Notes: generated by a model not told the origin, from the letters alone. A stretch of DNA of 64,000 bases from Istiophorus platypterus (GCA_016859345.1 CM029126.1:3737001-3801000), one strand, 5' to 3'. Shown: positions 10,863 to 24,600, numbered from the stretch's first letter. A program made the numbers and translations.

Positions 10863-12799
10863 CTGCAGCAGGAGAGGACACACGGAGTCAGCTGTTGTCT
10901 ATGAGCATCTGTCATGTAGACAACATTGTTGTTATTGTTGTCTGGTCTCCTACCTCCCCCCCCATGTCACCTACCTTATTCACAAATGATAAAGCTTGTT
11001 CCTTTTTCACTTGCACACATTTAAGCAAATAAAACCAAATACTACCACTGCAACGGTGTCAAACGCACCCAAACCGAAAGTGAAATGCTTCACTTTACCC
11101 TCTTGCTTCATGCCAATGTCTCTTAAATAGCCAGAACAGCAAGAACTATTCTCTCCAGCCTGTGTTGTGTTTAAAGACACAGACATGAAATAAACTAGGC
11201 CAAATGAGTACTGCTGCCACCTGCTGGACTGGAGTGCACAAAACAACATTTTAAATAGTTGGAACTACTGGTTGGATTCGGTACATATTAGCTTTAAATG
11301 GATAGTGAGACCTGCAGGGCTTGGACACATCATAAACATCTGTCCAATTCAATGTAAACTGTTGAACGGGGGAGTGCGGAACCAGAGAGATGTGAGCTGA
11401 ACATACTGTTCAGTCAAATCCGAACACACAGACGTGAGATATATATTTCTAAATTCAGCGTGATTTAAACTTTCGAACGATGCCATTACCTCAGCTGTCC
11501 ATCACAAACAAGCATCCAAGGATCCCCAGAAAATCGTAGAAAAAGTTTCCCGTCACAACTACAGAACTCGCTTGAAAATCTTCTCGTTTTAAATTTCTCT
11601 TCATTACCAAAGTATTACATATAGAGCTGTCGGTACAATAACAGGTATATTGTAAACATTAGCTACTAATTTTTAATTCGGCATACTCCATAGTGCCAAA
11701 ATATCAAAACATAAACCAGTATTGAGTAACAGTGGGCTGTAGTTGTAGCTCACTGTATAATTTTCTGACTCTGTCGCAACACAACATCATGAGGAAGAGG
11801 TAGGCTGTGTTAAATAGCTTGGCAATTATAGGACAGAATAATAATTTTCCGTTTTCTGTTGACATTACATCATAGAAATCCTGAGAGAAATCCAACACAG
11901 CAACACCTGTCTATAGCCTCATAAACTTCTGTACAGTTAGGTCAAAATCTCCAGGGGCCCCAATTAAACCAGGGGGCCAAGGGTTAAGCTGAGCCGTGGG
12001 CCCCGTTCCTCAGAGCTCCAGAGACCAACCCCCTTCTCCTAGTCTGGACTATTATCCTGCCCGAGGTTTGTTAAATGTCAGTAAGCTTTTTTTGGCTTCA
12101 AGGCAGTTGTACACTCTGCATGGCTGGTAATTCCACCTCACACCTCACTGGCACAGTCTGCGATATCGTCTATGCAATGCCATCGGTTTAGAATAAAAAA
12201 TAGTTATTTGTCTTGTTCACAATGTCTCTACACCCTGGCATATACAGAACCTATTTGCAGTGAGAGGAAAAGTAGATTTAAGCATCAGCATAAGCATTCA
12301 CCTGTGGTTTGCCCTTCAAATGCAATCGAATAAAGTTTGCATGTGTCTCGATCCAGGGTGAATATGTTTTACATACCGGGCAACAAGAACCTGCACAAAT
12401 GTGGCAACATTCAGGCTCAAACAAAGATCCTGTGTGAGCAGTTTGTCATTTAAGAACAGGGTTAAGGTTACAGCACACAGAACCACATGATCTCTCTGAA
12501 GAGATGAGGATGAATCAGTTCTTGGAAACAGTCAATAGCAAACAGTTAGGAATTCAAAGAATGAAAAAAAAAGATACTAATTTCAAAGGAAAAGCAAAGA
12601 AAGGTTACTAGGGTTTTATTACAGTGGCAAAAAACCTTCCAACATTTCAGTTTCAGGTTTCCATAAAACCTCAGCAGCTACTCGTGGTTTTCCACTCCAT
12701 AACCCGTTGCCTCTATGTATCTGGAGAAGGGGGGTGGGTGCAGCAGGATTGGTTGTTAGAACTTTGTAGCATTGGTCCTGCACTGTGTCCACACATCAT
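10863..12799. other. Intergenic, possible upstream leader of the phosphotransferase gene
   Basis: No recognisable coding exon. A short ATG frame ends at a possible donor (ATGGGGGGGGAG|GTAGGA, minus strand, near 10950). It is too short and low-complexity to accept as the first exon. The rest is A/T-rich unique-looking DNA. Confidence 0.4.
11214..11227 (-). promoter_or_regulatory. CTCF-like motif
   Basis: The minus strand reads CCAGCAGGTGGCAG, which fits the published CTCF core at every constrained position. Occupancy is unknown. The same words can occur inside dispersed repeats. Confidence 0.35.
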
Positions 12800-12985
12800 C
12801 TCCAGTAGCTGTTGAGATATTTCACTCAAAATAACAAATGTTGACCTCATGGTCGACCTCTCGGGACGTCCGATGTCTGGACAGAATGTAATAGAAATCC
12901 ATCTAATAGTTGTTGAGATATTCCAGAGGGACCAACCACCAGACGCTGCCATCCCTAGTGCCGCAGAGCTAGCGTGATTAAAAAT
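12800..12985. repeat. Teleost dispersed repeat (TTGTTGAGATATT family)
   Basis: Two GTTGAGATATT words (12809 and 12911), an aacaaatgttgacctcatgg block and a ccgcagagctagcgtgatta tail follow the order of a repeat I recall from many fish genomes. Family name not known to me. Confidence 0.5.
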
Positions 12986-13129
12986 GACAAGTGGGTCCCA
13001 GGATTGAGATGGATGACTGTGCAGTTTCCTCAACTAGTTAAGCCAAGTTCTGCACAGCAGTCCCAGTCTGGTTTGTTGCTACATTTAAATACTTTAGAGT
13101 CAAAACCCACAGCGTCAATTTATACACAT

Positions 13130-13255
13130 AGACAGATAGATAGATAGATAGATGGTTGGATGGATGGATGGATGGATGGGTGGACAGATAGATAGGTAGA
13201 TCCGTCGATCGATCGATCAATAGATAGATAGATTGATAGATTGATAGATAGGTGT
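13130..13255. repeat. GATA/GATG tetranucleotide microsatellite
   Basis: Compound array of GATA, GGAT and GATC units directly visible. The minus-strand Ser/Thr/Tyr/Leu open frame across it is a repeat artefact. Confidence 0.95.
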
Positions 13256-15090
13256 GGATGTGGGCCCTTTCAGCGACATCTTGGAATCTCTGGAATTACT
13301 ATGCTTTACTTCCAACTGTCCGAGGGAATAGTGCAGATATCTTTCCACATATTTACTTATTTATTTCTAAATGTATTTATTCATTTCCCATGTTACAGTG
13401 GGCCCTGGCTGGCAGTGACTGAGGGCTCATCCTGGTATGAATCAGCTGCTCTTCTACTTTCTCCTTAGGTAGAAACTGGAGACCCACAGTGCAGCCAGTC
13501 TCTCAGTTTGTAGAACACGTCTGTGTCTAAACGGTTCCTTTTTGTGCTGTATGCTCTTAAGCTACACATATAATAATAAAGTGCTGATTTAAATTGAAGA
13601 AATAATTATTCCTCTTGTTTCTCTGCTTTCATGTACAGTACAGTGCCTAAATATAATGTCAATAAATAAATAGGTAAACAATCAATCATTTCTGGGCTTA
13701 CCATGATTTAGTATTACTTAAAGGACTCATCTATAGCTTTGAACTGAGCAGCAGACAGTTTGTATTTCCTCAGTTCATGATTTCCATATGTTTTACATTT
13801 TGAGGTAAACGTGTGCATAGAGGATGTGATGAACGCGCACTGAACCTGAACCAAACTGTTTCTGAACCAACTAAGTGTAACTGAAAAAAAAAACACAAAA
13901 AGAAAAACAAGAAAAACAACTCTCAAAAGATCATGTGGAGATAAAGAAAGAGGAACAAGGGAAGAAAGAAGAAGAGAAGAAAGAGAGTGAGTGAAAGACA
14001 AAACAGGAATCACCAAACATGAGATAAGTCTGTGTAATCTATGGATACTTTTTTTGCTGATATAATTATCAGTTTATTAAGGTATTGACAACAAATTATA
14101 CCTGTATATACAGACATGAACAAATGTTTAAAAAAAGATTTGTGCTGCTTGTAACTGGGCTTGTGTTTTATGCCATATTTGTAATGATATTCAGACACAG
14201 ATATATTTCTTGTACATAGGTGCCCATTCCAATATGCTTCGCTGGTGACTCTTTCATTTGCACACGCCGTATACTGTAAACACACACAAAAAAAATGTAT
14301 ATAAAACGCACATTCTCTGTGTAATGTTTCTGCACTAAACCCAGTCTGGACCTTCTGAGTGTTGCAGTGATCTCAGGCCACACGACAGGCCAGTGTCTAG
14401 TGGACGCAAACAAAATGCTTCAATAATCTCCCAAAAGAGGCCAAGATGCTAGTTTATGAGATCCAGGAGTTTTTTTCTGTTTTGTTTTTGTTTTAACCTT
14501 TACTTACTGTAATAGTAGTGTGTTGGTGCTACCTGTATGCTTTAGCAGTGGATGAACAAAACTCTACCAACTCCTATGTATGTTTAACTGTGACATTGGG
14601 TGAAATAAGAAATGTATCATAAGACTACATTAGTTTCAGCCAGGTGTACCTAATAAACTGCACCTCCATTTAATCCATCTTTGATTACAACACTTACAAA
14701 GACGCACTTCTTCACTTCCCACCGTTTTTCAAGTTCAGCCACCCGATCTACTGCTTATTAAAGTACTGATGTAAATTTGACATTTTAGTCCTTTTCGCTG
14801 TGACTCAGAGATAAATTTAGTTCATTAATAACGTGAACATAGACACAGACGAGGACCGACGTTCACCCGTGACGCGGCCGCCTCCTCTCACATGTGCTCC
14901 ACTGAAGCGGTTTGAATGACCTTTATGGACTTTCATGGAACGGTTTCAATCAAAGAAAAGGGTACGACAGCTATAGTAACTCTAAAAATTTTAAAGTTTT
15001 GGCCACAAACAATTACTTTCAGAATGATTTCTCTCATATGCGTTTCTAAATACATCTTCCGAAAGAAAATATTCAGCGTGTCGTTCTAAA
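13256..15090. other. Intergenic upstream of ankmy2
   Basis: Mostly A/T-rich DNA with no convincing exon on either strand. A short purine-rich run lies at about 13885-13995. GC rises near 14860-14900 and again from 15110. Confidence 0.5.
14635..14675. repeat. End of a teleost dispersed repeat
   Basis: caggtgtacctaataaactg matches the terminal motif (CAGGTGTACCTAATAAA) of a common fish repeat as I remember it. The body upstream is too diverged to trace. Confidence 0.4.
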
Positions 15091-15104
15091 TGTTGCTGTA
15101 CTTT

Positions 15105-15296
15105 TTTAAAACCAGAAGCCGTGACTCCCCCGCTACCGGGACGCAGTGGTACATTCGGAATGACAGCCCGAGCTGCGCTAGCCTATATACCGGAGCGTCA
15201 ACAGCCCACCGGAGCTGCGGAAAGCGTCGTTTTAAACCACTATTACGACTTTTATCTTTGAGTTTATACCTTAGTTTTTAACTGGTGCTCACCGAC
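15105..15296 (+). promoter_or_regulatory. ankmy2: ankmy2 promoter and 5' UTR region
   Basis: A GC- and CpG-richer block precedes the ATG at 15297 and flanks the first exon. No TATA box is evident; the transcription start cannot be placed. Confidence 0.45.
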
Positions 15297-18200
15297 ATGT
15301 CCGCTCCTAAGAAGGGAGACTTGTCCTCAAGCGAGAAGGAGTTGTTTGAGGTTATTACTGCAGGTAAGCCTCTTCGGCTAATGCTAATCCCTGAGGAAAA
15401 CGCACACCAGTTAGCTCCCGTTAGCTGCTATGATAAGTTATAATATAGATCGATTGAAAGAATGTCAGTTTAACGCGTTTGCCGACCCGCGATTGTTTTG
15501 TTAAATCACGACACCTCGTTTAATGGTGGGTCTGGTGACGAGGCTCGTTAGTAGCTGTTATTGTTGTCTAACAGGGAATGATGTGAGCCGCAGTAGCTTA
15601 CCTCTGATAGCTTGCTGTCTTCATTCCCACGTCAACTTGGAGGATAATGTTAATATTTACAGGAGTTTCTATTGAGGTGTTTGCATTGTAGATCTACAAG
15701 AGTATACATTGCGTAACAGATGCATTGTAATAGGTCAATAAATGAGATTATCTTAAAAGAAATCTCAGTACAAGGAGGTGGGTTTACTGGTTAAAGCTGC
15801 ATAAACTGCTGTTAAAGCTTTGTGTTGTATTTATGCCGTGTTTTCATGGGTTTTGTGTTTTTAGGAAATGTTCAGGAGGCGTCGAGGCTCCTGGGATGTA
15901 AAGATGTTCGGGTCAACTGTCTGGACGAGGTAACTTAACATATCTGACAAGAGTTAACCCCTTAAAACAAGTTGAACTCCTTTGATAATTGCCTTCATTT
16001 CTCCAAAATCACATGCAAAGATGCAGATATTTATTTAGTTAAGTATCAGTTAACTTGCAACAAAACACCATAAAATATAATACAATAATGTATCAAAAAT
16101 GTTTGTGCTGGTTGGGGGGGGGGCACACAGGCTTATAAAGTTTCGAACATGTGATGTTTAAAAATAGGCCTGTTTTCAGAATTAATCTGATTTAACTGTT
16201 TATATTTGTGGCTTGATTGTTGACAAATACTTTTTAGGCACAAATATGAAGACTCAAATTGCAAACTGGTACTGTAATTTGACAGGATTTCATTTACTGT
16301 GTTTTTGAAGAAAATTATAAAGTCCCCAAAGACTCTTTATGCGACCAATATAAGAAGCAAAAATGCCATCTGTAAGGTAGTTTTTTAAATCAGTTTTGCA
16401 GGGTTGGACTGCATCCTTAAAACCAAATAAATATGGCAGCCAGGACTAACATATAATCAGGATCCTATACAATACATCACTAAAACTGAAATTTTACTGC
16501 CAGATTCATTTATCTGTACTTGTAATTTTATCAGGTCCACCTAGCTAAAAACTACTGCAGGCCAATACAAGAGTCCGAGAATTAATCATCATCTTATGAA
16601 GGTTATGGTGTTTAGATTTGCTCAGACGTTTCTAGTCAAGTGCTGATTGGAGGCTACATCTTGTGCAGCTGTTGAGGTGTGTTTCGGATATAGACAGAGA
16701 ATTATAACCTTCATAAAGGGAGGATTTATTACAGGACCATTGTATTGGACCCCATTAGTCGTACCCAGATGTGCTTAGATGTCAAGTGAGAGTATTTTTA
16801 TGTATTATAACATTTTATATATGTCTTGCATCAAATGACCTCGAAATTTTTTTAAACCTTGTCTTATATTAATCCCCGGGGGAAAAACACAATGCCTGCA
16901 GCTCTGACTCCAACGTCATCATCAGTGCAGAAGTGTCACGAACACATTAGAGAGACACTTAAGGCTTTTTTTTACAAAGTGCAATCGGCACATTTCAGGT
17001 TGACAGCTTTTGTGGAGAGAGACAACACAATGAGATCTTGTAACGATGCTCTTCCTTTGTTAAGTGACATATGTGTGGGACAAGAGGACTCGTGAGTCGC
17101 AACACTCAAGGGCTTTCGATGAGATCCTCCCTTCTTTCTTTCTGTCATTCTCTGTGTCTACCTGTCAAAGTCAGGTGTTTGAAACAGATCTCCTGTTAAG
17201 TAACGGATCCTCCCCTTTTTGGTAGCTTCAAGGTATTTTGCTCTTCCCTCTTTGCACAAAAGGGAAAGAAAAAAAATCAAATATGTGTTAGAAATTTTGA
17301 GTTAAAAATTGGCCTTGGTCATTGCCTAATTCACTGTACATTCCAGGTAGCCGATAATGTCACATCATCAGTGACAATGAGTGGGATCTCCTGATAAATT
17401 CTGTTGGAGTAATGAGCAAAATTTACATGAAACAGGTGGAAGTAGTTGTGTTTTCTCTTTACCCCTTGGGACTTGGTGCATGAAGCCCATTTAACATCAC
17501 AACGGTTGGTAACTTGAAAATATTTGATAGGTAGAAAAACAATGTTACAAAAAGGTAGAAAGAAAGAATAATGTTTCAAGGCAAAATAAAAGGGAACAAA
17601 AATCCGTTAATATACAAAATTAAAACTTCAAGTTAAAGCGAAACTCACATTGAGAAAACAAGTTTCCCTATTCATATCATGTCATCAATACAGTTACCTA
17701 AATACAGGCAACACATGTAAAAAAAAACCAATCAGCTAACTGATTAGTTGTTAACCAAAAAAGATATTTGACAAGTATTTAGATAATTGACTCAAATATT
17801 ATCAAATATTAGTCATACCCTGGTCCCAGCTTCTCCAGTGTGAGGTTTGGCTGCTCTTCTCTTTTTAGAGTCAATTTTTATTAATTCATATGATCATGTG
17901 AACTCATAATATTTGGGTTTTGGACTGTTGGTCAGAAAAAACAGGTCATTTGAAGACTCAGCCTTTGGCTCTAGGAAATAATAATGTGAAATTATCTTCT
18001 TTTTTTTTTTCTTAATTTGTTTGATGTTGTGATGAATCACTCTTGTAAATAACAGTTATTTGCAGCCCTTAACCATGTAAATTCTTTAAAGCATAACGGT
18101 CCTCAATAAGTCGTCTGAATATTTCAAGATCATGGTAATTAAGACGGTGCAGAGGGAGATAATAAAAAAATTAAAAATTCACAGGAAAATATTTAGAAAA

Positions 18201-19645
18201 TCCTGGCAGTTTAAACTCTTCATTAACAACATTAGGAGCAATAGAATCTGATATTTTCTGGTTTTGTTTGTGTTTTTAATGAATATATTTATATTCATGA
18301 TTAAAGCTACTTATCGTTTATGTGGTAACAGTTTTGTGTCATACTTTTGCCTACTACACAAGTGAAATTATACATGTGAAGTCCATAGTATCTTTCAGCC
18401 TTTTTGTCCCCCTCCCCAGTACGGGATGACCCCTCTCATGCACGCCGCCTACAAAGGAAAGGCAGACATGTGCAGGCTGCTGCTGCAGCACGGGGCCGAC
18501 GTGAACTGCAACCAACACGAACACGGCTACACGGCGCTGATGTTTGCAGGCCTGTCAGGTATGATGATGGTGTAACGGGGTGCACGTTCAAGAGCTTATC
18601 ATCACAGAAAAAAGGATCCTGGAAAAAAAAAAAACATCTCTCTGTGTGCTGTGACTCTTCTTCCTCTGTGCCTGCAGGGAAGACCGACATCACGTGGATG
18701 ATGTTGGATGCGGGGGCGGAAACGGACGTGGTCAACTCCGTTGGACGGACCGCTGCACAAATGGCCGCCTTTGTCGGTGCGTCTGGACGCAACGCGTCCT
18801 CACTCGCACAACGAACCAGTTTTTTTAGGTCATATTAGTCACGTCATCATACACACAAAGACGAGGGCTACCTTGTCAGAATATTTTACCATCCAGATGG
18901 TGAAAAAGGCCCAAGTTTCTAATGCTTGAATTCGTTCCCACTGACACAAACCGTCTACTGTTGCACTCAAATAGCCTGAAACTTGCTCCGACTAAACATA
19001 AACATGTGACAGATGTTGAGGTTGCGTCGGAAAAAAATGAACTACTTTCTTTTTTCTGTTTTTTCTCCCCCCCCCCCCACACTCTTCCTCAGGGCAACAC
19101 GACTGCGTCACGGTGATCAACAACTTCTTCTCACGCGCCAGGCTGGATTACTATACCAAGCCCCAGGGGCTTGAGAAGGAGCCCAAGCTTCCATCAAAAC
19201 TGGCTGGACCCCTCCACAAGGTCATCATGAGCACCAACCTCAACCCTGTCAAGGTAGGACACTGCCGGACGAAGACCATTTTTATTTGAGCTGTTTGAAA
19301 TCCTTTTGTAAATTTTATGTTTTTTTAATCTGAGGTTCTTCACCCTGCAGCCCTGCGCCATCCTCAAATATCTCTTAATGCGTTTCCACCTCCTCCTTCT
19401 GGGGAATCATAATAATAGTAGAGAATTATTCATCCTCTATATAAGCAGTTTCCTCAGTTTCATTGGTTACATCCCTTGGTGAAGTGAGGAGGAGGGTTAT
19501 CAGAGATCTGATTGGCTGCTGTGGTGACTGGTGGGACTGGAAACCCTCATCCTTCTTGGGCACATTTAATGGAAATGGAGAATTATGTGTGTGTGTGTAT
19601 ATGTATATATGTATGTATATATATCTATATATAGATATATAGATA

Positions 19646-19720
<75 letters not shown>

Positions 19721-21000
19721 TTTTTTTACATTTTTAATTTCTCCATCTGCATCAAAAATCCTTTTCTGTTAACATCATGGATCAGAGCAAAGAAATTTAA
19801 ATCTGAGGCTAACAGGTTAAACATGAGACTGACATCAGCTGTTGCAGAAGTTTAGGGCTGCAGGTGCACTGCACTGTAACCTCCTATAACTGGGTGGAGG
19901 CTGTGAATAATATATTTATTAAGTAACACATAATAGGTAAAGTCTATGGTGAAAAATATCCTGATTTCGGGATGGCTTTGTTAATTTTAGATCTTGTGAT
20001 CTTACAATAAATTTTTTGAAAAATGCAATTGATAAGCTTTTTAAGGATTGAAATAACTAGAGAATTTAATACCAGAAAAATCATGGTATATTGTCATTAT
20101 AGGAGCAAAGCAGTCCTGATTATTGATTTGCAATATTGCCCTTATGCAACCCGATATGGTAAACAGAAACTGTATCTACATCATTATAAACACTATTTAT
20201 CTTCAGTTTGCCAAACCTTTATTATTGTAATGCAAAGTCTAAATAACTGTGTGGAATTTTAGAAAGTGAGACATTAAATCTAATCTGATGAAAACCATGA
20301 ATAATCACAGATCTCCTTTTTTTTCCAGATTCTATATTTAGCAAATAATTAAACAGGTGTTGGTATTTCTTTATTTCTTATGGTCTGCTATTAAAAAGTT
20401 AAATAAGAAAATATTTTTTGTTGGGTTTTATTTGTTTGGTTTTTTTTTTAGCTGAGGTCTGCAGCAAAGATAGGAACACTTCATCTATTTTTGCTGATTT
20501 AATTATAATTTAAAACATCACATTTTACTCTAAAACAAAATTTGTAGCAAATATCTTTGGCATGATAAATGCTAAAGCAAATTAAAAGATAATAGCAACA
20601 CTGGAAAAAATCAAGTCAAGTTGCAGTTAACATGTTAAAATAGGAAACGCACATCAAAAGATTTGTTTATTTCTGGATAAAAATAAAAATCAGCAACATT
20701 TTTGTCACAAACGAAGCTCGAGCTGAATTTCTGGCATCTTCCAGATGGTGATGCTGGTGAGGGAGAACCCGCTGCTGGCAGAAGCCGAGGCCCTGGACAA
20801 GTGTCGCCGCGTGATGGAGCTCATCTGTGAGAAGTGCATCAAGCAGCAGGACATGAACGAGGTGCTGGCCATGAAGATGCACTACATCAGCTGCGTGCTG
20901 GGCAAGTGTGCATCTTTCCTCAAGGACCGCGAGGATAAGCTGGAGGGACTCATCAAGAGGTGAGGGTGCGCGCCGGTGTGTGTGTGTGTCTTTGTGTGTC

Positions 21001-21050
<50 letters not shown>

Positions 21051-23125
21051 AGGGAGAGAGGGAGAAAGGGAGAGAGGAGAGAGACACTGAAGGATACGGG
21101 ATCATAAACTGTTTGTTACAAATGAAACTTCTTCTTTCTCCTTCTTTCATCACAATAATGGTTCAAATTAAAGTTCTCCCTAAAATATTTTTACTCCTGC
21201 AGCTTGCTGAAGGGTCGGGACAGTGACGGCTTCCCCGTCTACCAGGAGAAGTTTATCAGGGAGTGCATCCGCAAGTTCCCATACTGCGACGCGACGCTGC
21301 TGCAGCAGCTGGTGCGGAGTATCGCCCCAGTGGAGATCGTGAGTCCGGATGAACGATGATTATATATCCAGCAGGGTGTTTGAATCCAGTGATCCCTCTC
21401 ACATCACAGCAGAGCTGAAAATGAACACTCTCGCTTTAGACTTGCAGGTTTTTTTGGTAGCTTGATGAAAACCGAATCAATGCCTTTTGCTGTAAACTGT
21501 GAGCTCACCTCTTACAGACAGAGTTTCCTTTGTATTTGAATCAGAGCCCCGTCTAAATGTAAGATCTTGTGTGTTTGTTGTATACTGCAATCATTTTTCT
21601 TGAGCTCTTTTTTTTTCCCCCCCTCCGTTACAGGGCAACGACCCCACGGCTCTGTCGGTGCTGACTCAGGCCATCACCGGTCAGGTCGGCTTCATGGACG
21701 CAGAGTTCTGCACCTCCTGTGGAGAGAAAGGAGCAGAGAAGAGATGCTCCATCTGTAAAATGGTGAGAGTCAGAACTGCAGTAATAGGTCATTTTATACA
21801 CAGAAGGACAGAATCCCTTCTATATGGACATAAAATTCATATCTGCATTGTTTTTTGTTTTTTTTACTGTACCCTCTCAGCAGAAGACTGAATTTCCCTC
21901 ATAAAACAATTAAGATCTTAAAGAGCCATCAAATTTATATTTATAGATATTTGTGTGTCGATTATAACTGAGCACAAAATTACATTATAGTAATGTAATG
22001 TGAATAGAAATGTCCCACAAATGCAGCTGTCTTTGTCCTACATTTCTTCACATCTTGATTTATTTTTAACTTTGGAGGAAATTTCTCGCATAACTTCTTT
22101 AAGATTTCCCCCTCATAATAATTCTTCAGTCCCTTGTTTGTAGCTTTTCAATGAGTTAGATCCTCAGATAAAGTAAACTTTGTGTTTGTTTTTTGCTCTG
22201 TTTATTTCACTAGGTGATCTACTGCGACCAAGCCTGCCAGAAGATGCACTGGTTCACCCACAAGAAAGTCTGTAAGAAGCTACAGGAGCAGAGAGAGAAG
22301 CAGGAGGCAGAGTCAGCCAAACTGAGGATGCAGCAGAGTAAAGGTATGTCATCTATCTAGGATGGAAAAATATGAAACTGATAAAACACTGCAACAAGGA
22401 AATAAAGACACATCAATACCAGGGTCATTTTAACAAGCTTTTTTTTGGATGGGAAATACATTTATAGGCTCAATATTAGGTTTACATTTTTGAAGGAAAA
22501 AAATCAGGAAATGATCAATACTGCTTTTATAAAAAGCTGGTTAAAATGGACGAAAATCAGATTTTAAAAGTCACATAATTATCAGCTTGTTTTGAATTTC
22601 TTCTTTTTAAATTCTTAAAAATTTGTAATAGTGTGAGCATTTTGATTTCTTTTTTTAAACTTTAAACGGCAAGAAACATAAAAACTTTGGAATTCATAAG
22701 GAGATGAAGCCAAGATGCAAATATTTTTAAAAACATTTCAGTGAGAATGTTCAAAAAAGACAATGACCTGTAAAAATCTACTGGAACGATGTTAGCCTGA
22801 ATTTCAAATGTCTTCATGGCTTCTTTGTACAAATCGGTTTTCATCAAGTTGAACATGTCGTAAAATTCATAAAAACAACACAACATAACGTGATGATAGC
22901 TGAAGACGACCTCAAGTAGCTTGTTGATCATGTTAAAATGTAAAACCAGGGTCATACCTTTGGTAGCGACACTGTGCTTGTGTGTTTTCAGAGGAGAGCC
23001 AGGCGGTGCAGGAGGCCACGGACTCCATACAGGAGCTCTCGGTGGGGGCGGGCGGCGAGGTCCCCCCCTCGCACCCTGCGGCAGAAACCTCGAGCCCCAC
23101 CTCCATCCCGGCTGCCGACAACTGA
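15297..23125 (+). CDS. ankmy2: ANKMY2, ankyrin-repeat and MYND zinc-finger protein, complete
   Basis: Adaptor reported to help adenylyl cyclases reach the primary cilium and so tune Hedgehog signalling, with FKBP8 as partner (family knowledge). Ten coding exons: 15297-15363, 15865-15929, 18420-18558, 18678-18776, 19093-19253, 20745-20959, 21203-21338, 21634-21762, 22214-22343, 22992-23125. Every junction is GT-AG and phases agree, giving 424 residues. Start: MSAPKKGDLSSSEKEL. Ankyrin repeats: about 45-74 (YGMTPLMHAAYKGKADM), 80-111 (GYTALMFAGLSGKTDI) and 112-140. The conserved middle includes NEVLAMKMHYISC. A complete MYND finger is formed by Cys320, 323, 332, 335, 341, 345, His353 and Cys357. 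The C-terminal tail (after about 360) is Gln/Glu- then Pro/Ser/Ala-rich and ends SIPAADN; it looks shorter than the mammalian tail as I recall it. No disruption seen. Confidence 0.96.
15930..18419 (+). other. ankmy2 intron 2
   Basis: 2.5 kb intron of A/T-rich DNA. It holds a degenerate copy of the teleost palindromic repeat family near its 3' end. No other exon recognised. Confidence 0.6.
17732..18069. repeat. Teleost dispersed palindromic repeat, full-length-like degenerate copy
   Basis: Runs from cagctaactgattagttg through ttggactgttggtcagaaaa and aggtcatttgaagactcagc to ttatttgcagccctt. The opposed CAGCTAA/GCAGCC ends and the internal blocks match the family seen elsewhere in this window. 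Confidence 0.55.
19585..19719. repeat. (TG)n/(TA)n microsatellite in ankmy2 intron 5
   Basis: Compound GT then TATG then pure TA array followed by poly-T. Directly visible. Confidence 0.95.
20976..21080. repeat. (GT)n/(GA)n microsatellite directly after ankmy2 exon 6 donor
   Basis: A GT array with TC interruptions, then AGGGAGAG runs. It starts about 17 bases beyond the exon 6 donor (AAGAG|GTGAGG at 20959). Confidence 0.95.
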
Positions 23126-24600
23126 GGAGACGTCCAACCAGCGTCTCCAGAACACATCCATACTCCACAGACAGGACAGACAGAGACAAACTGGCCCTGA
23201 GACTGAAAGCCAGACTGGGACTGGTCCAGCAGGAGAGAAGAACCCATATTTATTATCACAGAGGCAGGGAAGGAGGGGGGGGGCCTGAAGCAATCCAGGA
23301 AGGTCTGTGCCGCAGCGCTCATGTTTTTGTCTTCTTTTTTAAATATGTATGTGTTAAATTTCTCAGACGACACTGTCTTACGTGAATGTGAAGGATGGCG
23401 TAGGCCGGCCTCATCGCGGCAGAGGTTCGCAGGGAGGAGCCGTCGGGGCCCTGACGGTTCACATCCACAATGGAAACGCAAAAATTGCCTTAAGAAACCG
23501 TAGCAACCTGTGCGGGAAGGAAGTGGTTGTGTAGCCAATCAGAGCCGTTGTCGGTTTGCAGTGTATTTGATTCGTTATCGGGAAGTTTTTTCTTTTTAGT
23601 TCTTTGTTTTTTGTTTTGGTTTTTTTGTACCGATAACCCTAGTAGATTGTGAGTGGAGTAGCAAAGCTGCACGATATTGACCAAAAATGTATATTTTTTA
23701 GAATATGAGCAGCATAAACATGAAATTTTTATTTTTAGTGTATGATGAAACGTGATGTTAATGCTCAGGATTTTTCAAAATTGTAATTGAATGAAAGGGT
23801 TTTTTTTTTTCTTTCTCCACAAAAGGCGACATCATTTGTTGACCAAGCATTGTTGTACACAGCACAAAAAAACTACCATGTACAGTAAAAAAAAAATTGT
23901 CAGTGAGATTATTTAATTCATGACACAGCCTGAATGGACGGAGAAGCTGAAGGTAAACTACACATCCAGTGAGTCTTTGTTTGCCCTGAGTGACCTCGAA
24001 AAATTCACATCAAATAAAGACCATCCTCATCATTTATTTTTGTAGATTTTCATATTTTACTTGTATATTCTCCATTTTTCTGCTAATCTCAGAAGTTTAT
24101 TCTCTCTTTGGTTGGACTAATGATCTGACATCACAGGCAAAAGTTTCCCTTTAGATTGATCTACACAGTAGAACTCCATCCGATGCAATATCCCTTTTAA
24201 ACACACTTTTTTTTTTTTTTTTTTTAATCTCTAGTGTCACACTTCCATGCATTTAATTTTATCTTATTTGTTTAATTTGCCTAGGCTGGTAAAATTTAGT
24301 TGAATGTTCTTAAAGCTGTTATAAGTAATGTTATATTTACGGTCTATCAAGTGACTGCATGAGACAATTTTTTATTTATTTATTTATTATTTTAATACTT
24401 GACTCTTTGGTTCCTCTCGGCTCTAAAACGCGTTTAACATCTTTCCAGTTTATTATTTTTTGTTTTCCAGCCTGTTTTTTTCCCGTCTTCCTGCTCTCAT
24501 CAGCACAGCAATGTCTTATCACAAAGAAAACATCCTGCTTTTTGTTTTTTGCATTTTCTGGATAATTTTTTTTCTAAAATAAAGGTTGATCATGCTGATT
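23126..24600 (+). other. ankmy2: ankmy2 3' UTR
   Basis: Follows the stop codon TGA at 23123-23125. It is T-rich, with several poly-T runs. Two AATAAA signals (24013-24018 and 24578-24583) give a short and a long possible 3' end. Confidence 0.6.
24578..24583 (+). terminator. ankmy2: Distal ankmy2 poly(A) signal
   Basis: AATAAA followed by T/G-rich sequence (GGTTGATCATGCTGATTGT). A proximal AATAAA at 24013-24018 may be used instead. Confidence 0.5.

Noticed and set aside
10930..10960. First coding exon of the phosphotransferase ending at ATGGGGGGGGAG|GTAGGA
   Set aside because: Four codons of low-complexity sequence cannot be distinguished from chance. Related proteins can start at the Met within the next exon.
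22933..23538. 201-codon minus-strand frame over the last ankmy2 exon
   Set aside because: Antisense to a verified exon and 3' UTR; no recognisable protein features.
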